From Rubrivivax sp. (GTDB lineage: Bacteria > Pseudomonadota > Gammaproteobacteria > Burkholderiales > Burkholderiaceae_C): 64,000 nucleotides of DNA. How positions within the stretch are numbered: position 1 is the first letter of the stretch; the number at the start of each line of letters is the position of its first letter. The notes beneath the pieces were generated by a model, which did no database searches, was not told the DNA's origin, and saw only the letters and a list, made by a program, of their open reading frames with translations. Where the stretch lies: NCBI GenBank assembly GCA_016707445.1, contig JADJHR010000019.1, forward strand, positions 1-64,000, read 5' to 3'. Below, piece after piece: positions 8,947 to 17,977 of the stretch. A program made the translations under genes and the position numbers.

Positions 8947-11264
8947 ATGGCGACCCGCGCCGCCCCCTCGCAGCTTGCCACCCAAGCGCGGCGCATGTAC
9001 GTCGAGGAGCTGGTGCGCAATCTGGCGGCGCTGGTGCAGGTGGCGTTGGAGGGTTCGCGCGCTCTGATCGAGAAGACTGCCGAGCACTCGGTGTTCACCC
9101 GCAGGCGCGATCTGTTTCAAGAGTTGCAGAAGGGCGCACAGGCCTGGCACCGGGGCATGGTCACCGGTCTGCGCCATGCGCTGGTGCATGGGATTTCGGC
9201 GTCGCGGCCGGGCGATCTGCCGCCGCCGGGGCGCAACCGCCCGCTGACGCTGGTGGACGACGACACGATCGAGCTCGAGATCGTCACCTCGCGCCTGGCG
9301 CTGGCGATCATGGACCGCGCGTCGTGGGAGTTCGCCGATCTGCGCTCGCGGGTGGCCACGCTCGAAGGCCGCACCGAGCTCGAGGCGCAGGACTTGTTGC
9401 GCGCGCACGTGCTGGCGCGGGTGGTCTTCGACGCCTGGCGCGCGGCCGGCATCAGCCTGACCAGCTGGCGCGAACTGCAGCCCGTGCTGCACGACGAATT
9501 TGCGCACCTGGTCGAAGCGGCGTATCACGAAAGCAACCGCTGGCTGATCGAGCAACGGGTGTTGCCCGAAGTCGATCTGCGGCCTTTCATCCGCCGCTCG
9601 CGCACCAACCCGCAGGCGCCCCTGGGCTGGACGGCCGGCAGCGGGGCCACGCCGCCGAGCTCGATGTACGGCGGCATGGGCTCGGCGGGGTCGGGGTTCG
9701 ATCCCACCGTCAGCGCCGGCTTCGTGCGCACCGATCACGGCGCGGTGGGCGAGGAAACGCGGCTGATGACACGTTCGGCCCCGCTGCCGCGCAGCGGTGA
9801 ACACGCCGAGGCGGTGCTGCTGCGCCTGAACCGGCTGGTCGGCCGGCACCTGCCGCATTTCGGGCGCGCGCGCGACGCCACTGCGCTGTCACCGGGTCTG
9901 GCGCAGGCCATCGACTCGGCGCAGGTCGGCGTGCGCCGGCGCTATGCGATGACCACGCAGCGCGCGATGCAGGTCACCACGCCGGCCATGCTGGAGGACC
10001 TGCACCAGCGCAAGCAGGCCCTGAAGAAGGCCGCGGCCACCCCGAAGAGCGCGCCACGATCGAGATCGTGGCGTTGTTGTTTCAGAGCATCCTGACCGAA
10101 GACCGCATCCCGGCCGCCGTGCGCGTGTGGTTCGCACGGCTGCAGATGCCGGTGCTGCGCGTGGCGGTGTCCGAGCCCGACTTCTTCGCCACCACCGACC
10201 ACCCGGCGCGCCGGCTGATCGACCGCATGGGCGCCTGCGTGATGGGCTTCGACACCTCGGCCCAGGTCGGCGAAGCGCTGGAAAAGGAGATCAAGCGCAT
10301 CGTGCAGGTGGTCGAGGCCTATCCCGACACCGGCCGCCGCGTGTTCCAGACCGTGCTGACCGAGTTCGAGAAGTTCCTCGAGCAGTACTTCCGCGACCAG
10401 AACGAGGCCACCAAGAAGGGCGTGTCGCTGGCCCAGCAGGTCGAGCAGCGCGAGACACTGGCCATCCAGTACACGATCGAGCTGCGCAAGATGCTCAACG
10501 AGATGCCGGTGCAGGAAGGCGTGCGCCAGTTCCTGTTCCACGTCTGGGCCGACGTGCTGGCCACCGCCGCCGTGCGCTACGGCGGCCAGGGCGAGATCAC
10601 GCGCAAGATGAAGCGTGCCGCCGCCGACCTGATCTGGTCGGCCAGCGCCAAGGTCTCGCGCGAGGAGCGCGCCGAGGTCATCCGCCGGCTGCCGCCGCTG
10701 CTCAAGCAACTGCGTGAAGGCATGACGTCGGCCGGGATGGATCTGGCCAAGCAGGACGAGCAGATCCAGCACCTGAACAACTCGCTGGCGGCGGCCTTCA
10801 CGGCGCGTGCCGCGGTGATCCCCGACGAGCGGCTGCGCGAGATGATGGAGCGGCTGGAGACGCTGGAAGAACTGCTGCCCGACGCCTCGAACATCGAGAT
10901 CGACGAATCGATGGTGCTCGACCTGTCGGGGCACCAGAGTTCCGAGCTGGAGATCGTGCTCGAAGGCGGCTCGATGCCCACGCCGGCGATGGTGGCCTGG
11001 GCGCGTGAACTGCAGGTCGGCAGCTGGTACATGCTGGAAAACCGCGGCCGCAGCGAACCGGTGCAGCTGGCCTGGCACGGCATGCGCAAGCAGCTGTCGC
11101 TGTTCGTCACGCCGCAGGGGCGCTGCATGCTGTTCCAGCAGCACCGCCTGGCGTCGTTCCTGCAGGCCGGGCTGCTGCTGCCGGCGCAGGACGAAGCGCT
11201 GACCGTGCGCGCCACGCGCAGCGCGCTGGCCAAGCTGGATGTGGACTCTTCGCGGCTGAACTGA
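8947..11264 (+). CDS. DUF1631 family protein (frameshift near 10045)
   Basis: Large soluble protein of unknown function, about 772 residues after repair. The N-terminal frame starts at ATG 8947 and ends in KKAAATPKS. The C-terminal frame resumes at ERATIEIVALLFQSI. Inserting one A in the AA at 10045-10046 fuses them exactly. The sequence is largely helical with charged stretches (EALEKEIKRIVQVVEAYP, MMERLETLEELLPD) and a C-terminal beta-rich region (LQVGSWYMLENRGRSEPVQ) that resembles a PilZ-like barrel. In other Proteobacteria such PilZ-like tails suggest a link to cyclic-di-GMP or type IV pili, but no function is established here. It is not obviously part of the sec operon. Confidence 0.75.
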
Positions 11265-11288
11265 ACTGAGCGGGGAGCCGTGCTCAGT
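11265..11288. terminator. Hairpin between convergent DUF1631 and smg genes
   Basis: Perfect 7-base-pair inverted repeat ACTGAGC / GCTCAGT with a 10-base loop. It overlaps the stop codons of the two convergent genes, so it could terminate transcription from both sides. No T-run follows. Confidence 0.45.
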
Positions 11289-11736
11289 GGATCAGTCGGT
11301 CCTCGGGATCGACGAAGAGCTCATCGAGGATCAGCGCATCGGGTTCTTCGCCCAGGCTCCAGAAGACCATCAGCACGATGACCTTCAGGTCGTCGAGCTG
11401 CACCGGGCCGCTGCCCACCGCCGACGCGCGGTCGATCACCATCTCGCGCATCTCGGGCGGCAGCACGCCGGCCGACTCCAGAAAACTGATGAAGGCGATC
11501 GAGTCCTGGCCCAGCAACTCGCTTTCGGCCTCGCCATAGACGCGCAGACTGTGGCTGCTTTGCGGCGCCACGCGCGATTCGGCCGTACTGGCCAGACCGT
11601 CCAGCCAGCGCAGCGCGTCCTGGATCTCGTCGGATTCGAAGCCCACCGCACTGAGCTTGCGGGACAGCTGCCGATGATCGGGGCAGGCGTCGGGGCGCCA
11701 GTAGTTCTCGTAGAGATAGACCAGCACGTCGAACAT
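11284..11736 (-). CDS. smg: Smg family protein (DUF494)
   Basis: Protein of 150 residues matching the Smg/DUF494 family. Its start MFDVLVYLYENYW is the family signature, followed by a helical domain with LSRKLSAVGFESDEIQDAL and a C-terminal EEPDALILDELFVDPEDRL. The function is unknown. It lies directly behind dprA as in many beta- and gammaproteobacteria. A -10-like TATAGT (minus strand, 11746-11751) lies 9 bases upstream of the ATG, so it may have its own promoter besides readthrough from dprA. Confidence 0.93.
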   Translation of the reverse strand: MFDVLVYLYENYWRPDACPDHRQLSRKLSAVGFESDEIQDALRWLDGLASTAESRVAPQSSHSLRVYGEAESELLGQDSIAFISFLESAGVLPPEMREMVIDRASAVGSGPVQLDDLKVIVLMVFWSLGEEPDALILDELFVDPEDRLIH

Positions 11737-11768
11737 GATGAAACCACTATACCGCAGGGTCCTGGCCC

Positions 11769-12908
11769 TCAGGCGAGCCCCCGCCGCTGGAACAGGCCAC
11801 CCGGCAGGCGGGCCACGCGGCCGTCGAGTTCGAGCTCCAGCAGCCGGCCCAGCAGGTCGGATGTCGGCCAGCCGGTGCGCGCCTGCAGGCTGTCCAGCGT
11901 GACCGGGTCATGGCCCAGGGCGTCGAGCAGAGGGTCAGCGTCGTCGCTGTCGGGGCTGCTGCTGGCAGCAGTTTGTTCGGGGGCGCCGGGTATGGGCAAT
12001 CGACGCTGTCGCAGCTCATCCAGCACCTCTTCGGCGCTCTCGACCAGGCGAGCACCGTCACGGATCAGCGCATGGCAGCCACGCGACTGCTCGGCGTGGA
12101 TCGATCCCGGGATCGCGAACACGTCGCGCCCGGCCTCGTTGGCCAGCCGCGCGGTGATCAGCGAACCCGATCGCAGCGCCGCCTCGACCACCAGGGTGCC
12201 CTGGGTCAGGCCGGCGATGATGCGGTTGCGTTGCGGAAAGTTCTCGGCCAGCGGCGGCGTGCCCGGCACGAACTCGCTGATCAAGGCGCCGCTGGCCGCG
12301 ATACGCTGCGCCAGGTCGCGGTGGCGGGGCGGATAGATCCGGTCCAGGCCGGTGCCGACCACGGCCAGCGTGGCGCCGCCGCCGGCCAGCGCGCCTTCGT
12401 GCGCGGCGCCGTCCACGCCCAGCGCCAGGCCCGACACCACGCCGTAACCTGCAGTGGCGAACTGGCGTGCAAACGCATGTGCGTTGTCCCGGCCCTGAGC
12501 GCTGGGGTTGCGACTGCCGACGACAGCGATCGCCGGCATCGCCAGGTGCTGCAACTGGCCCTGCACGTACAGCAGCAGCGGCGGATCGGGGCTTTCGAGC
12601 AGCGCGCCCGGGTAGGCGGTGTCGCCCAATGTGATCACATGGCGGTCGCTGCCGCCTTGCAGCCAATCCAGCACGCGACCCAGCACGGCGGGCAGATCGG
12701 CGGGCTCTCGCCGCAGTTCAGCCGCCTGGCGGGCACCGAGCAGGGTGCTCAGGGCGTCGTCGGCGGCTGCGACCACGGCCGCCGGCGAGCCGAATGCCGC
12801 CAGCAGGCGGCGGGCACTTTCGCGGCCGATGCCCGGCACCAGCAGCAGCCGCAGCCAGGCCTGCAGGTCGGCCGGGTCCGTCGAGCGTCGGGGCTCGACC
12901 ACCGCCAT
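11769..12908 (-). CDS. dprA: DNA-processing protein DprA
   Basis: Loads RecA onto incoming single-stranded DNA during natural transformation. 379 residues. An N-terminal helical/SAM-like region (LLLVPGIGRESARRLLAAFG) is followed by the Rossmann-like core with VVGSRNPSAQG, SGLALGVDGAAH, GTGLDRIYPPRH, ISEFVPGTPP, FPQRNRIIAGL and GSLITARLANEAGR. A C-terminal winged-helix (DPVTLDSLQARTGWPTSDLL) completes the usual three-part plan. It lies between the LysM gene and smg on the same strand, with a 9-base gap to the LysM stop. An intact dprA suggests transformation capacity but does not prove it. Confidence 0.96.
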   Translation of the reverse strand: MAVVEPRRSTDPADLQAWLRLLLVPGIGRESARRLLAAFGSPAAVVAAADDALSTLLGARQAAELRREPADLPAVLGRVLDWLQGGSDRHVITLGDTAYPGALLESPDPPLLLYVQGQLQHLAMPAIAVVGSRNPSAQGRDNAHAFARQFATAGYGVVSGLALGVDGAAHEGALAGGGATLAVVGTGLDRIYPPRHRDLAQRIAASGALISEFVPGTPPLAENFPQRNRIIAGLTQGTLVVEAALRSGSLITARLANEAGRDVFAIPGSIHAEQSRGCHALIRDGARLVESAEEVLDELRQRRLPIPGAPEQTAASSSPDSDDADPLLDALGHDPVTLDSLQARTGWPTSDLLGRLLELELDGRVARLPGGLFQRRGLA

Positions 12909-12917
12909 CGCGTCGCG

Positions 12918-14123
12918 TCAGGGTTGGGTGAAGCGGTCGCCGACACCGACCGGGTCTTGCACCGACAGGATCAGTGCATACGACACGCGGTCGAAGACGC
13001 GGAAGACGAACAGCAGGCCGTGGCGCTCATCGGGCAGGCGCATTGCGGTGCGCTGGCCATCGGTGCGGTCCATGGTGGTGCGACCGGCGCGCCACAGCGC
13101 CAGCACATGGCCACGCTCCATGCCGTCGCGGGCACCACGGTTGAGGGCCACGATCTGGTTCTGCCCGGCCAGCACCGCTTCGCCATACACCGATGCGATG
13201 CGGCCCTCGACCGGCGCCGACGGTGCATGCGGTACGTAGGCCGCGAGGTCGCTCTGCGGCACCGGTGACAGGCGGTCGCCGATCACGGCCTCGAGCCGCG
13301 TGCTGCTGATCGTGAAGGTGGCCGGCACCAGCACGGCGGCCTTGCCGTCAGCGGGGGGCAACAAGCCGCCGGCGCGCAGGAATTCGGCTGATCCGACATA
13401 GCGTGCCTCGTAGCCCAGCACCTGGCGCGATTCGGGATCGATCATCGGCCGCGGTTCACGGAACAGCCGGAAGTCGCGCGCGCCCGACAGGTCACCGCGC
13501 ACATAGGCGATCTCGCCGCGTGAGAGCATCACCCGGCCCTCTTGTGTGGCGACGATGCGCGGCGCGCGCTCCAGCTCGTCGGTGTCGAACACCACCGCCT
13601 CGTTCAGGAAGGGCCCGATCAGGTGCAGCGGGATGGCAGCGATGGCGCCGTTGGGCAGCAGTGAACTGCGCACCCGCGGCGACAGCTTGACCGTGTTGCC
13701 CGGTCCTGGGGTCGCATCCTGCGCCAGCTTCAGCGTGGCGCGGCCGCCGGACTTGACCAGCACCAGCACCTGCCCGGGGTAGATCAGGTGCGGGTTGCGG
13801 ATCTGGTCCATGTTCATGCCCCACAGCTGGGGCCAGCGCCAAGGGCTCTGCAGGAACAGCTTGGAGATGTCCCACAGCGTGTCGCCGCGCTGCACCGTGT
13901 GCGACTCGGGCGCATTGGGCGCCAGCTCGGACAGTGGCACGCCGGCCTGGGCCACCTCGGTGGCGGTGCTGCGCTGCTGTTCGGTGATGGGATAGTTGCC
14001 GCCCGCGGCCAGTGCCGGTGTGGTCAGCAAGCTGCCCAGTGCCAACGCCGCGCCCACGGCGGCCAGCGACGGCAGCGCCACGCTGCGTGCCCGGTGCTGG
14101 CCTCGACGATCGCTTCGACTCAT
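12918..14123 (-). CDS. LysM peptidoglycan-binding domain protein
   Basis: Exported protein of 401 residues. The ATG at 14123 has an AGGAGA 7 bases upstream, which sets the start over in-frame codons further up. The signal peptide (VALPSLAAVGAALALGSLL) ends at ALAA near residue 40. A LysM domain (HTVQRGDTLWDISKLFL to NPHLIYPGQVL, about residues 75-122) would bind peptidoglycan. The remaining 280 residues are beta-rich with no recognised catalytic motif. The order LysM-dprA-smg facing def-fmt is a conserved neighbourhood in related bacteria, which argues for a cell-wall role linked to this locus. Confidence 0.9.
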   Translation of the reverse strand: MSRSDRRGQHRARSVALPSLAAVGAALALGSLLTTPALAAGGNYPITEQQRSTATEVAQAGVPLSELAPNAPESHTVQRGDTLWDISKLFLQSPWRWPQLWGMNMDQIRNPHLIYPGQVLVLVKSGGRATLKLAQDATPGPGNTVKLSPRVRSSLLPNGAIAAIPLHLIGPFLNEAVVFDTDELERAPRIVATQEGRVMLSRGEIAYVRGDLSGARDFRLFREPRPMIDPESRQVLGYEARYVGSAEFLRAGGLLPPADGKAAVLVPATFTISSTRLEAVIGDRLSPVPQSDLAAYVPHAPSAPVEGRIASVYGEAVLAGQNQIVALNRGARDGMERGHVLALWRAGRTTMDRTDGQRTAMRLPDERHGLLFVFRVFDRVSYALILSVQDPVGVGDRFTQP

Positions 14124-14400
14124 GTGCGGGTCTCCTGGCCGGCGCCGAAGGGGCGCCCGAATGCCACAATGCTGGATCGGATCTACAGCGTGCCGCAAGC
14201 GCAGGCCGTCACGGACGCCGAAAATCTTCACTTGGTTTCGCAGATTCTGCCCCTAAATCATTGATATCGCAACGAAAGTGGCCCGCCAAGACCCGCTGTG
14301 ACGGGCCTGCCGCCAGGGCCTGCGTTGCGCCTCGTCCACAACTGTTTCGCCGTGTTGCCGCCCATGGGCCTGCCCCGAAAGCGTGCAGCCACCCGATGAC

Positions 14401-14916
14401 ATGGCCCAACTGAGCATCCTTCGTTACCCCGACCCGCGACTGCACACCGTGGCCAAGCCCGTGGCGGTGGTCGACGACCGCATCCGCCGCCTGGCCGATG
14501 ACATGGCCGAGATCATGTACGCCGCCGAGGGCGTGGGGTTGGCGGCAACCCAGGTCGACGTGCATGAGCGCCTGATCGTGATGGACACGTCCGAAGCTCG
14601 CGACCACCTGGTGGTGCTGATCAATCCGCAGATCATCTGGCGCAGCGACGAGATGCGGGTGGCCGAAGAAGGCTGCCTGTCGGTGCCGCAGATCTACGAC
14701 AAGGTCGAGCGCCATGCCAGCGTCAAGGTGCAGGCACTGGGGCGCGACGGTGAGACTTTCGAGATGCACGCGCTGGACCTGGCCGCCGTGTGCGTGCAGC
14801 ACGAGATGGACCACCTGCTGGGCAAGGTCTTCGTCGAATACCTCAGCGCGCTCAAGCGCGACCGCATCCGAACCAAGATGATCAAGAAGACCCGCGACGA
14901 GATGCGGGATGCCTGA
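14401..14916 (+). CDS. def: Peptide deformylase
   Basis: Removes the formyl group from nascent proteins. 171 residues. All three metal-site motifs are intact: GVGLAATQ (44-51), EGCLSVP (90-96, metal ligand Cys92) and HEMDH (134-138). The ATG at 14401 gives the standard MAQLSILRYPDPRL start. It overlaps fmt by 8 bases, so the deformylase and the formylating enzyme are translationally coupled. The 277 bases upstream, shared with the divergent LysM gene, hold the promoters; no clear motif was picked out. Confidence 0.97.
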   Translation: MAQLSILRYPDPRLHTVAKPVAVVDDRIRRLADDMAEIMYAAEGVGLAATQVDVHERLIVMDTSEARDHLVVLINPQIIWRSDEMRVAEEGCLSVPQIYDKVERHASVKVQALGRDGETFEMHALDLAAVCVQHEMDHLLGKVFVEYLSALKRDRIRTKMIKKTRDEMRDA

Positions 14917-15886
14917 CCACGGCGGCCTGAGGTTGGGATTTGCCGGCACGCCCGAGTTCGCGCGCGCGGCCCTGGTGGCGCTGGCAGGCGCCGGCTTCGA
15001 CATCGCGCTGGTGCTGACGCAGCCCGACCGCCCAGCCGGGCGGGGCATGAAGCTGCAGGCCTCGCCGGTCAAGGCTGCAGCCCTGGCGCTCGGCCTGCCG
15101 CTGATCCAACCCCGCAGCCTGCGGCTGGACGGCAAGTTCCCCGACGATGCCGCCGCCGCCAGAGCCGCGCTCGAACAGGCCAGTCTCGACGTGCTGGTGG
15201 TGGCCGCCTACGGCCTGATCCTGCCCGCCTGGGCGCTGGACGTCGCGCGCCACGGCGCGGTCAACATTCATGGCTCGCTGCTGCCACGCTGGCGTGGTGC
15301 GGCGCCGATACAGCGTGCCATCGAGGCCGGCGACAGCCACACCGGCATCACGCTGATGCAGATGGACATCGGGCTCGACACCGGCCCGATGCTGCTGGCA
15401 CAGGCGCTGCCCATTGCCGCCGACGACAGCGCAGCCAGCTTGCACGATCGGCTGGCTGCGCTGGGCGCAAGCATGATCGTCGACGCGCTGCCGGCCTGGG
15501 CTCAGGGCCGCCTGCTGGCGCAGCCACAGCCGCTGGAAGGCGTCAGCTACGCGCACAAGATCGACAAGGCCGAAGCCACGATCGACTGGTCGCAAGCGGC
15601 GGCGCTGATTGAGCGCCGGGTGCGCGCCTTCAATCCCTTCCCCGGCAGCTCGTTCACGCTGGGGGGCGAGACCTTGAAGTTATGGCGGGCTCGGCTTGCG
15701 CCGGGCCAGGGCCCCCCGGGCGAGTGCCTGCCCGGCCCGGCTCAGACCTTGCGCGTGGCCTGCGGCGACGCGGCGCTTGACCTGCTGGAACTGCAGCGCA
15801 CCGGGGGCCGGCGCGTCGCGGTGGCAGATTTCCTGCGCGGACACCCGGTCGTCACCGGCACCGTGCTGGGCGCGCCAGGGGGCTGA
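14909..15886 (+). CDS. fmt: Methionyl-tRNA formyltransferase
   Basis: Formylates Met-tRNA(fMet) using 10-formyl-THF. 325 residues, a normal length. The N-terminal formyltransferase fold shows LRLGFAGTPEFARAAL, QPDRPAGRGMKLQ, the active-site NIHGSLLPRWRGAAPIQ (Asn and His) and MDIGLDTGPML with the catalytic Asp. The C-terminal OB-like domain begins near YAHKIDKAEATIDW. The start overlaps the end of def. Confidence 0.97.
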   Translation: MPDHGGLRLGFAGTPEFARAALVALAGAGFDIALVLTQPDRPAGRGMKLQASPVKAAALALGLPLIQPRSLRLDGKFPDDAAAARAALEQASLDVLVVAAYGLILPAWALDVARHGAVNIHGSLLPRWRGAAPIQRAIEAGDSHTGITLMQMDIGLDTGPMLLAQALPIAADDSAASLHDRLAALGASMIVDALPAWAQGRLLAQPQPLEGVSYAHKIDKAEATIDWSQAAALIERRVRAFNPFPGSSFTLGGETLKLWRARLAPGQGPPGECLPGPAQTLRVACGDAALDLLELQRTGGRRVAVADFLRGHPVVTGTVLGAPGG

Positions 15887-15964
15887 ACGGCGCCGGCTTG
15901 TCAGCGGCGGCCTCAAGTGGACGCGGTGGCAACCGATAACGAGTGCTGAACGCCCTGCGATCCC

Positions 15965-16327
15965 ATGCGCCCGACCCTTCGCCTTCTTTGTCTGCTGCTG
16001 CCGGCCGCGCTGGCCGGTTGTGACCTGCTGGGCATCGAAAGCGCGTCGACGGTGGCTGCCCGACGGGATGCCGACGGCAAGGCGATCGGCGGCGCCTGTC
16101 GCCACGCCGGGCGCGCGATCGAGGACTGCTACACGCTCAATCGCAAGGCCGACAAGGGCGCCGTGTTCGCCGGCTGGCGCGAGATGAACGACTACATGCG
16201 CGAAAACAAGATCGAGGCCGTCGCGCCGGCGCTGCCACCGCCGTCCAGCACGCCGACGGCCAAGCCCGTACCGGCCGACGACGACGAGCCCGAAGCGCGC
16301 ACCGCCAGCACGTCCAAGAGCCACTGA
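15965..16327 (+). CDS. Small conserved lipoprotein
   Basis: Protein of 120 residues with a lipoprotein signal (MRPTLRLLCLLLPAALAGC, lipobox LAGC, Cys19). The mature part has two cysteines (GGACRHAGRAIEDCYTLNRK) that could form a disulphide, the segment KGAVFAGWREMNDYMREN, and a low-complexity Pro/Ser/Thr tail. No enzymatic motif was seen and no function is assigned. It follows fmt on the same strand after 78 bases. Confidence 0.75.
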   Translation: MRPTLRLLCLLLPAALAGCDLLGIESASTVAARRDADGKAIGGACRHAGRAIEDCYTLNRKADKGAVFAGWREMNDYMRENKIEAVAPALPPPSSTPTAKPVPADDDEPEARTASTSKSH

Positions 16328-16341
16328 CGCTGCTGCCGGGC

Positions 16342-16356
16342 CCGGCCACTGGCCGG
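16342..16356. terminator. Short hairpin after the lipoprotein gene
   Basis: Perfect 6-base-pair repeat CCGGCC / GGCCGG with a 3-base loop, 15 bases after the lipoprotein stop. No T-run. It may mark the end of the def-fmt-lipoprotein unit. Confidence 0.35.
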
Positions 16357-16373
16357 CCTCGCCGATCAGGGCC

Positions 16374-16796
16374 GTGGTGGACATCATTCACCTGCAGTCG
16401 CTGAGCGCGGCCGGCGATACCCGCTTGCAACTGGGCGCGCTGACATCGCCGCAGCTGCGGTTGAGCCTGTCGGGGTCGGGCAAGGCCCGCCTCGACGGCC
16501 TGAGCGTCCAACGTTTTGACCTGAGCCTGGCCGGCAGTGGCGACGTCCGAGCCAGCGGCGCGGCGTCGGCGGTCAAGCTGTCGATCGCCGGCAGCGGCGA
16601 CGCCGACCTGTCCGCGCTGAATGGCGACGAGGTCACGGTCAGCATCGCCGGCAGTGGCGACGCCAAGGTCACGGCCAGGCAGTCACTGTCGGTATCGATC
16701 GCCGGCAGTGGTGACGTGGTGTACGGGGGTGATGCGAAGGTCATCCGTCGATCGGTGGCCGGCAGCGGCAGCCTGCGCCAGCGTCGGCCGGAATAG
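16374..16796 (+). pseudogene. DUF2807 (head-GIN) protein, apparently lacking its N-terminal half
   Basis: The 140-residue frame from GTG 16374 is the C-terminal part of a DUF2807 beta-helix. It shows repeated units such as LSIAGSGDADLSAL, VSIAGSGDAKV and VSIAGSGDVVYGG. Family members are usually longer and start with a signal peptide and a first beta-sheet half. Here there is no signal peptide, and upstream sequence is taken by the lipoprotein gene and a hairpin. It is therefore likely a 5'-truncated remnant, though a very short functional variant cannot be excluded. Confidence 0.6.
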
Positions 16797-16824
16797 GCGG
16801 TGCGGAGCTCGGGCACTGCCGGGC

Positions 16825-16830
16825 GACAAT
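16825..16830 (+). promoter_or_regulatory. -10-like element for azlC
   Basis: GACAAT ends 6 bases before the azlC ATG, so a transcript from it would begin at or next to the start codon (leaderless). No convincing -35 was identified. Confidence 0.4.
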
Positions 16831-16836
16831 CGCGAC

Positions 16837-17586
16837 ATGCTGTTTGCATCGGCGCCGTGGCGCCACGACGCGTTCCGCCTCGGCGCACGTGACATGAGCG
16901 CCCCGACCATCGGCATCGGGGCCTGGGGCCTGGTGACCGGGGTCGCGATGGTCAAGTCGGGGCTGACGATCCCGGTCGCGCTGGCGATGTCGCTGCTGAT
17001 GTTTGCCGGCAGTGCGCAACTGGCCATCCTGCCGTTGCTGGCGGCCGGTGCCCCGGCCTGGGTGTTGTGGACCACGGCGGCCTGCGTCAATCTGCGTTTT
17101 CTGATCCTTTCGGCGCAGTGGCGCCCCTACTTCGGCCAGTTGCCGCGCGCGCAGCGTGTGCGCATGGCCTACTTCGCCGCCGACCTCAACGTCGTGCAGT
17201 TCATGCAGCGTTTTCCGCAGCAGCGGCCGCACCCCGACCAGGTGCCCTATTTCTGGGGTGGCGCGGCGCTGAACTGGACGTCGTGGCAGGCCCTGTCGAT
17301 CGCCGGCATCCTGCTGGGCGACCGCGTGCCCGGCCACTGGGGCCTGGGTTTTGCCGGTGTGCTGGTGTTGATCGGCCTGGTGGGCTCGATGCTGACCGAC
17401 CGCGCCACCGGGGTGGCCGCCGCGGTGGCTGCGCTGACCGCCGTGGCGGCCTATGGGTTGCCGCTCAAGCTGAACATCGTGCTGGCCATCGTGGCGGCCG
17501 TGATGGTGGGGCTGCTGGTCGAAAGCCGGTCGCCGCGCCCTGCTGCGACCCCGGTGCTGTCGTCGATCAGCGACGACCAGACATGA
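16837..17586 (+). CDS. azlC: AzlC family branched-chain amino acid permease
   Basis: Large subunit of the AzlCD-type exporter, associated with efflux of branched-chain amino acids or their analogues. 249 residues. The conserved N-terminal block FRLGARDMSAPTIGIGAWGLV is followed by about seven membrane helices (VALAMSLLMFAGSAQLAIL, CVNLRFLILSAQW, GFAGVLVLIGLVGSML). The ATG at 16837 is taken because a -10-like element sits just before it. The stop overlaps the azlD start (ATGA), so the pair is coupled. Confidence 0.92.
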   Translation: MLFASAPWRHDAFRLGARDMSAPTIGIGAWGLVTGVAMVKSGLTIPVALAMSLLMFAGSAQLAILPLLAAGAPAWVLWTTAACVNLRFLILSAQWRPYFGQLPRAQRVRMAYFAADLNVVQFMQRFPQQRPHPDQVPYFWGGAALNWTSWQALSIAGILLGDRVPGHWGLGFAGVLVLIGLVGSMLTDRATGVAAAVAALTAVAAYGLPLKLNIVLAIVAAVMVGLLVESRSPRPAATPVLSSISDDQT

Positions 17587-17927
17587 ACGGGCCGATCGTC
17601 TGGAGCTGGTCGATCGGCTTCACGCTGCTCGGCCTGGGTCTGGTGACGCTGCTGACACGCTCGTTCTTCCTGTTGCCCGAGCGCGAATGGCACTTGCCGT
17701 CGTGGTTGCGCCGGGGCCTGCGCTTTGCGCCGCTGGCGGCGCTGACCGCGGTGGTCGCGCCCGAGGTGCTGATGAGCCAGGGTCAATTGATCGACACGCT
17801 GCGCGATGCGCGTCTGTACGCGGCCCTTGCCGGCGCGCTGTGGTATTTCTTGCGGCGCGACATCCTGGGCACCATCGCCGTGGGCATGGCGGTGCTGCTG
17901 CCCTTGAGGTTGGGCCTGGGCTGGTGA
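17583..17927 (+). CDS. azlD: AzlD domain protein, exporter small subunit
   Basis: Small membrane partner of AzlC, 114 residues with about three helices (IGFTLLGLGLVTLLTRSFF, FAPLAALTAVVAPEVLM, ILGTIAVGMAVLLPLRL). The segment LTRSFFLLPEREWHLPSWLRRGL with FAPLAAL is typical of AzlD. Its 4-base overlap with azlC supports a two-subunit transporter. The substrate is assigned by family only. Confidence 0.9.
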   Translation: MNGPIVWSWSIGFTLLGLGLVTLLTRSFFLLPEREWHLPSWLRRGLRFAPLAALTAVVAPEVLMSQGQLIDTLRDARLYAALAGALWYFLRRDILGTIAVGMAVLLPLRLGLGW

Positions 17928-17977
17928 GCCTGGCCGACAATCGGGCATCCCCACGTCCCACGGATTGCAAGCCCATC

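Noticed and set aside
11910..13268. 452-codon plus-strand frame
   Set aside because: Antisense to dprA and the LysM gene, both well supported.
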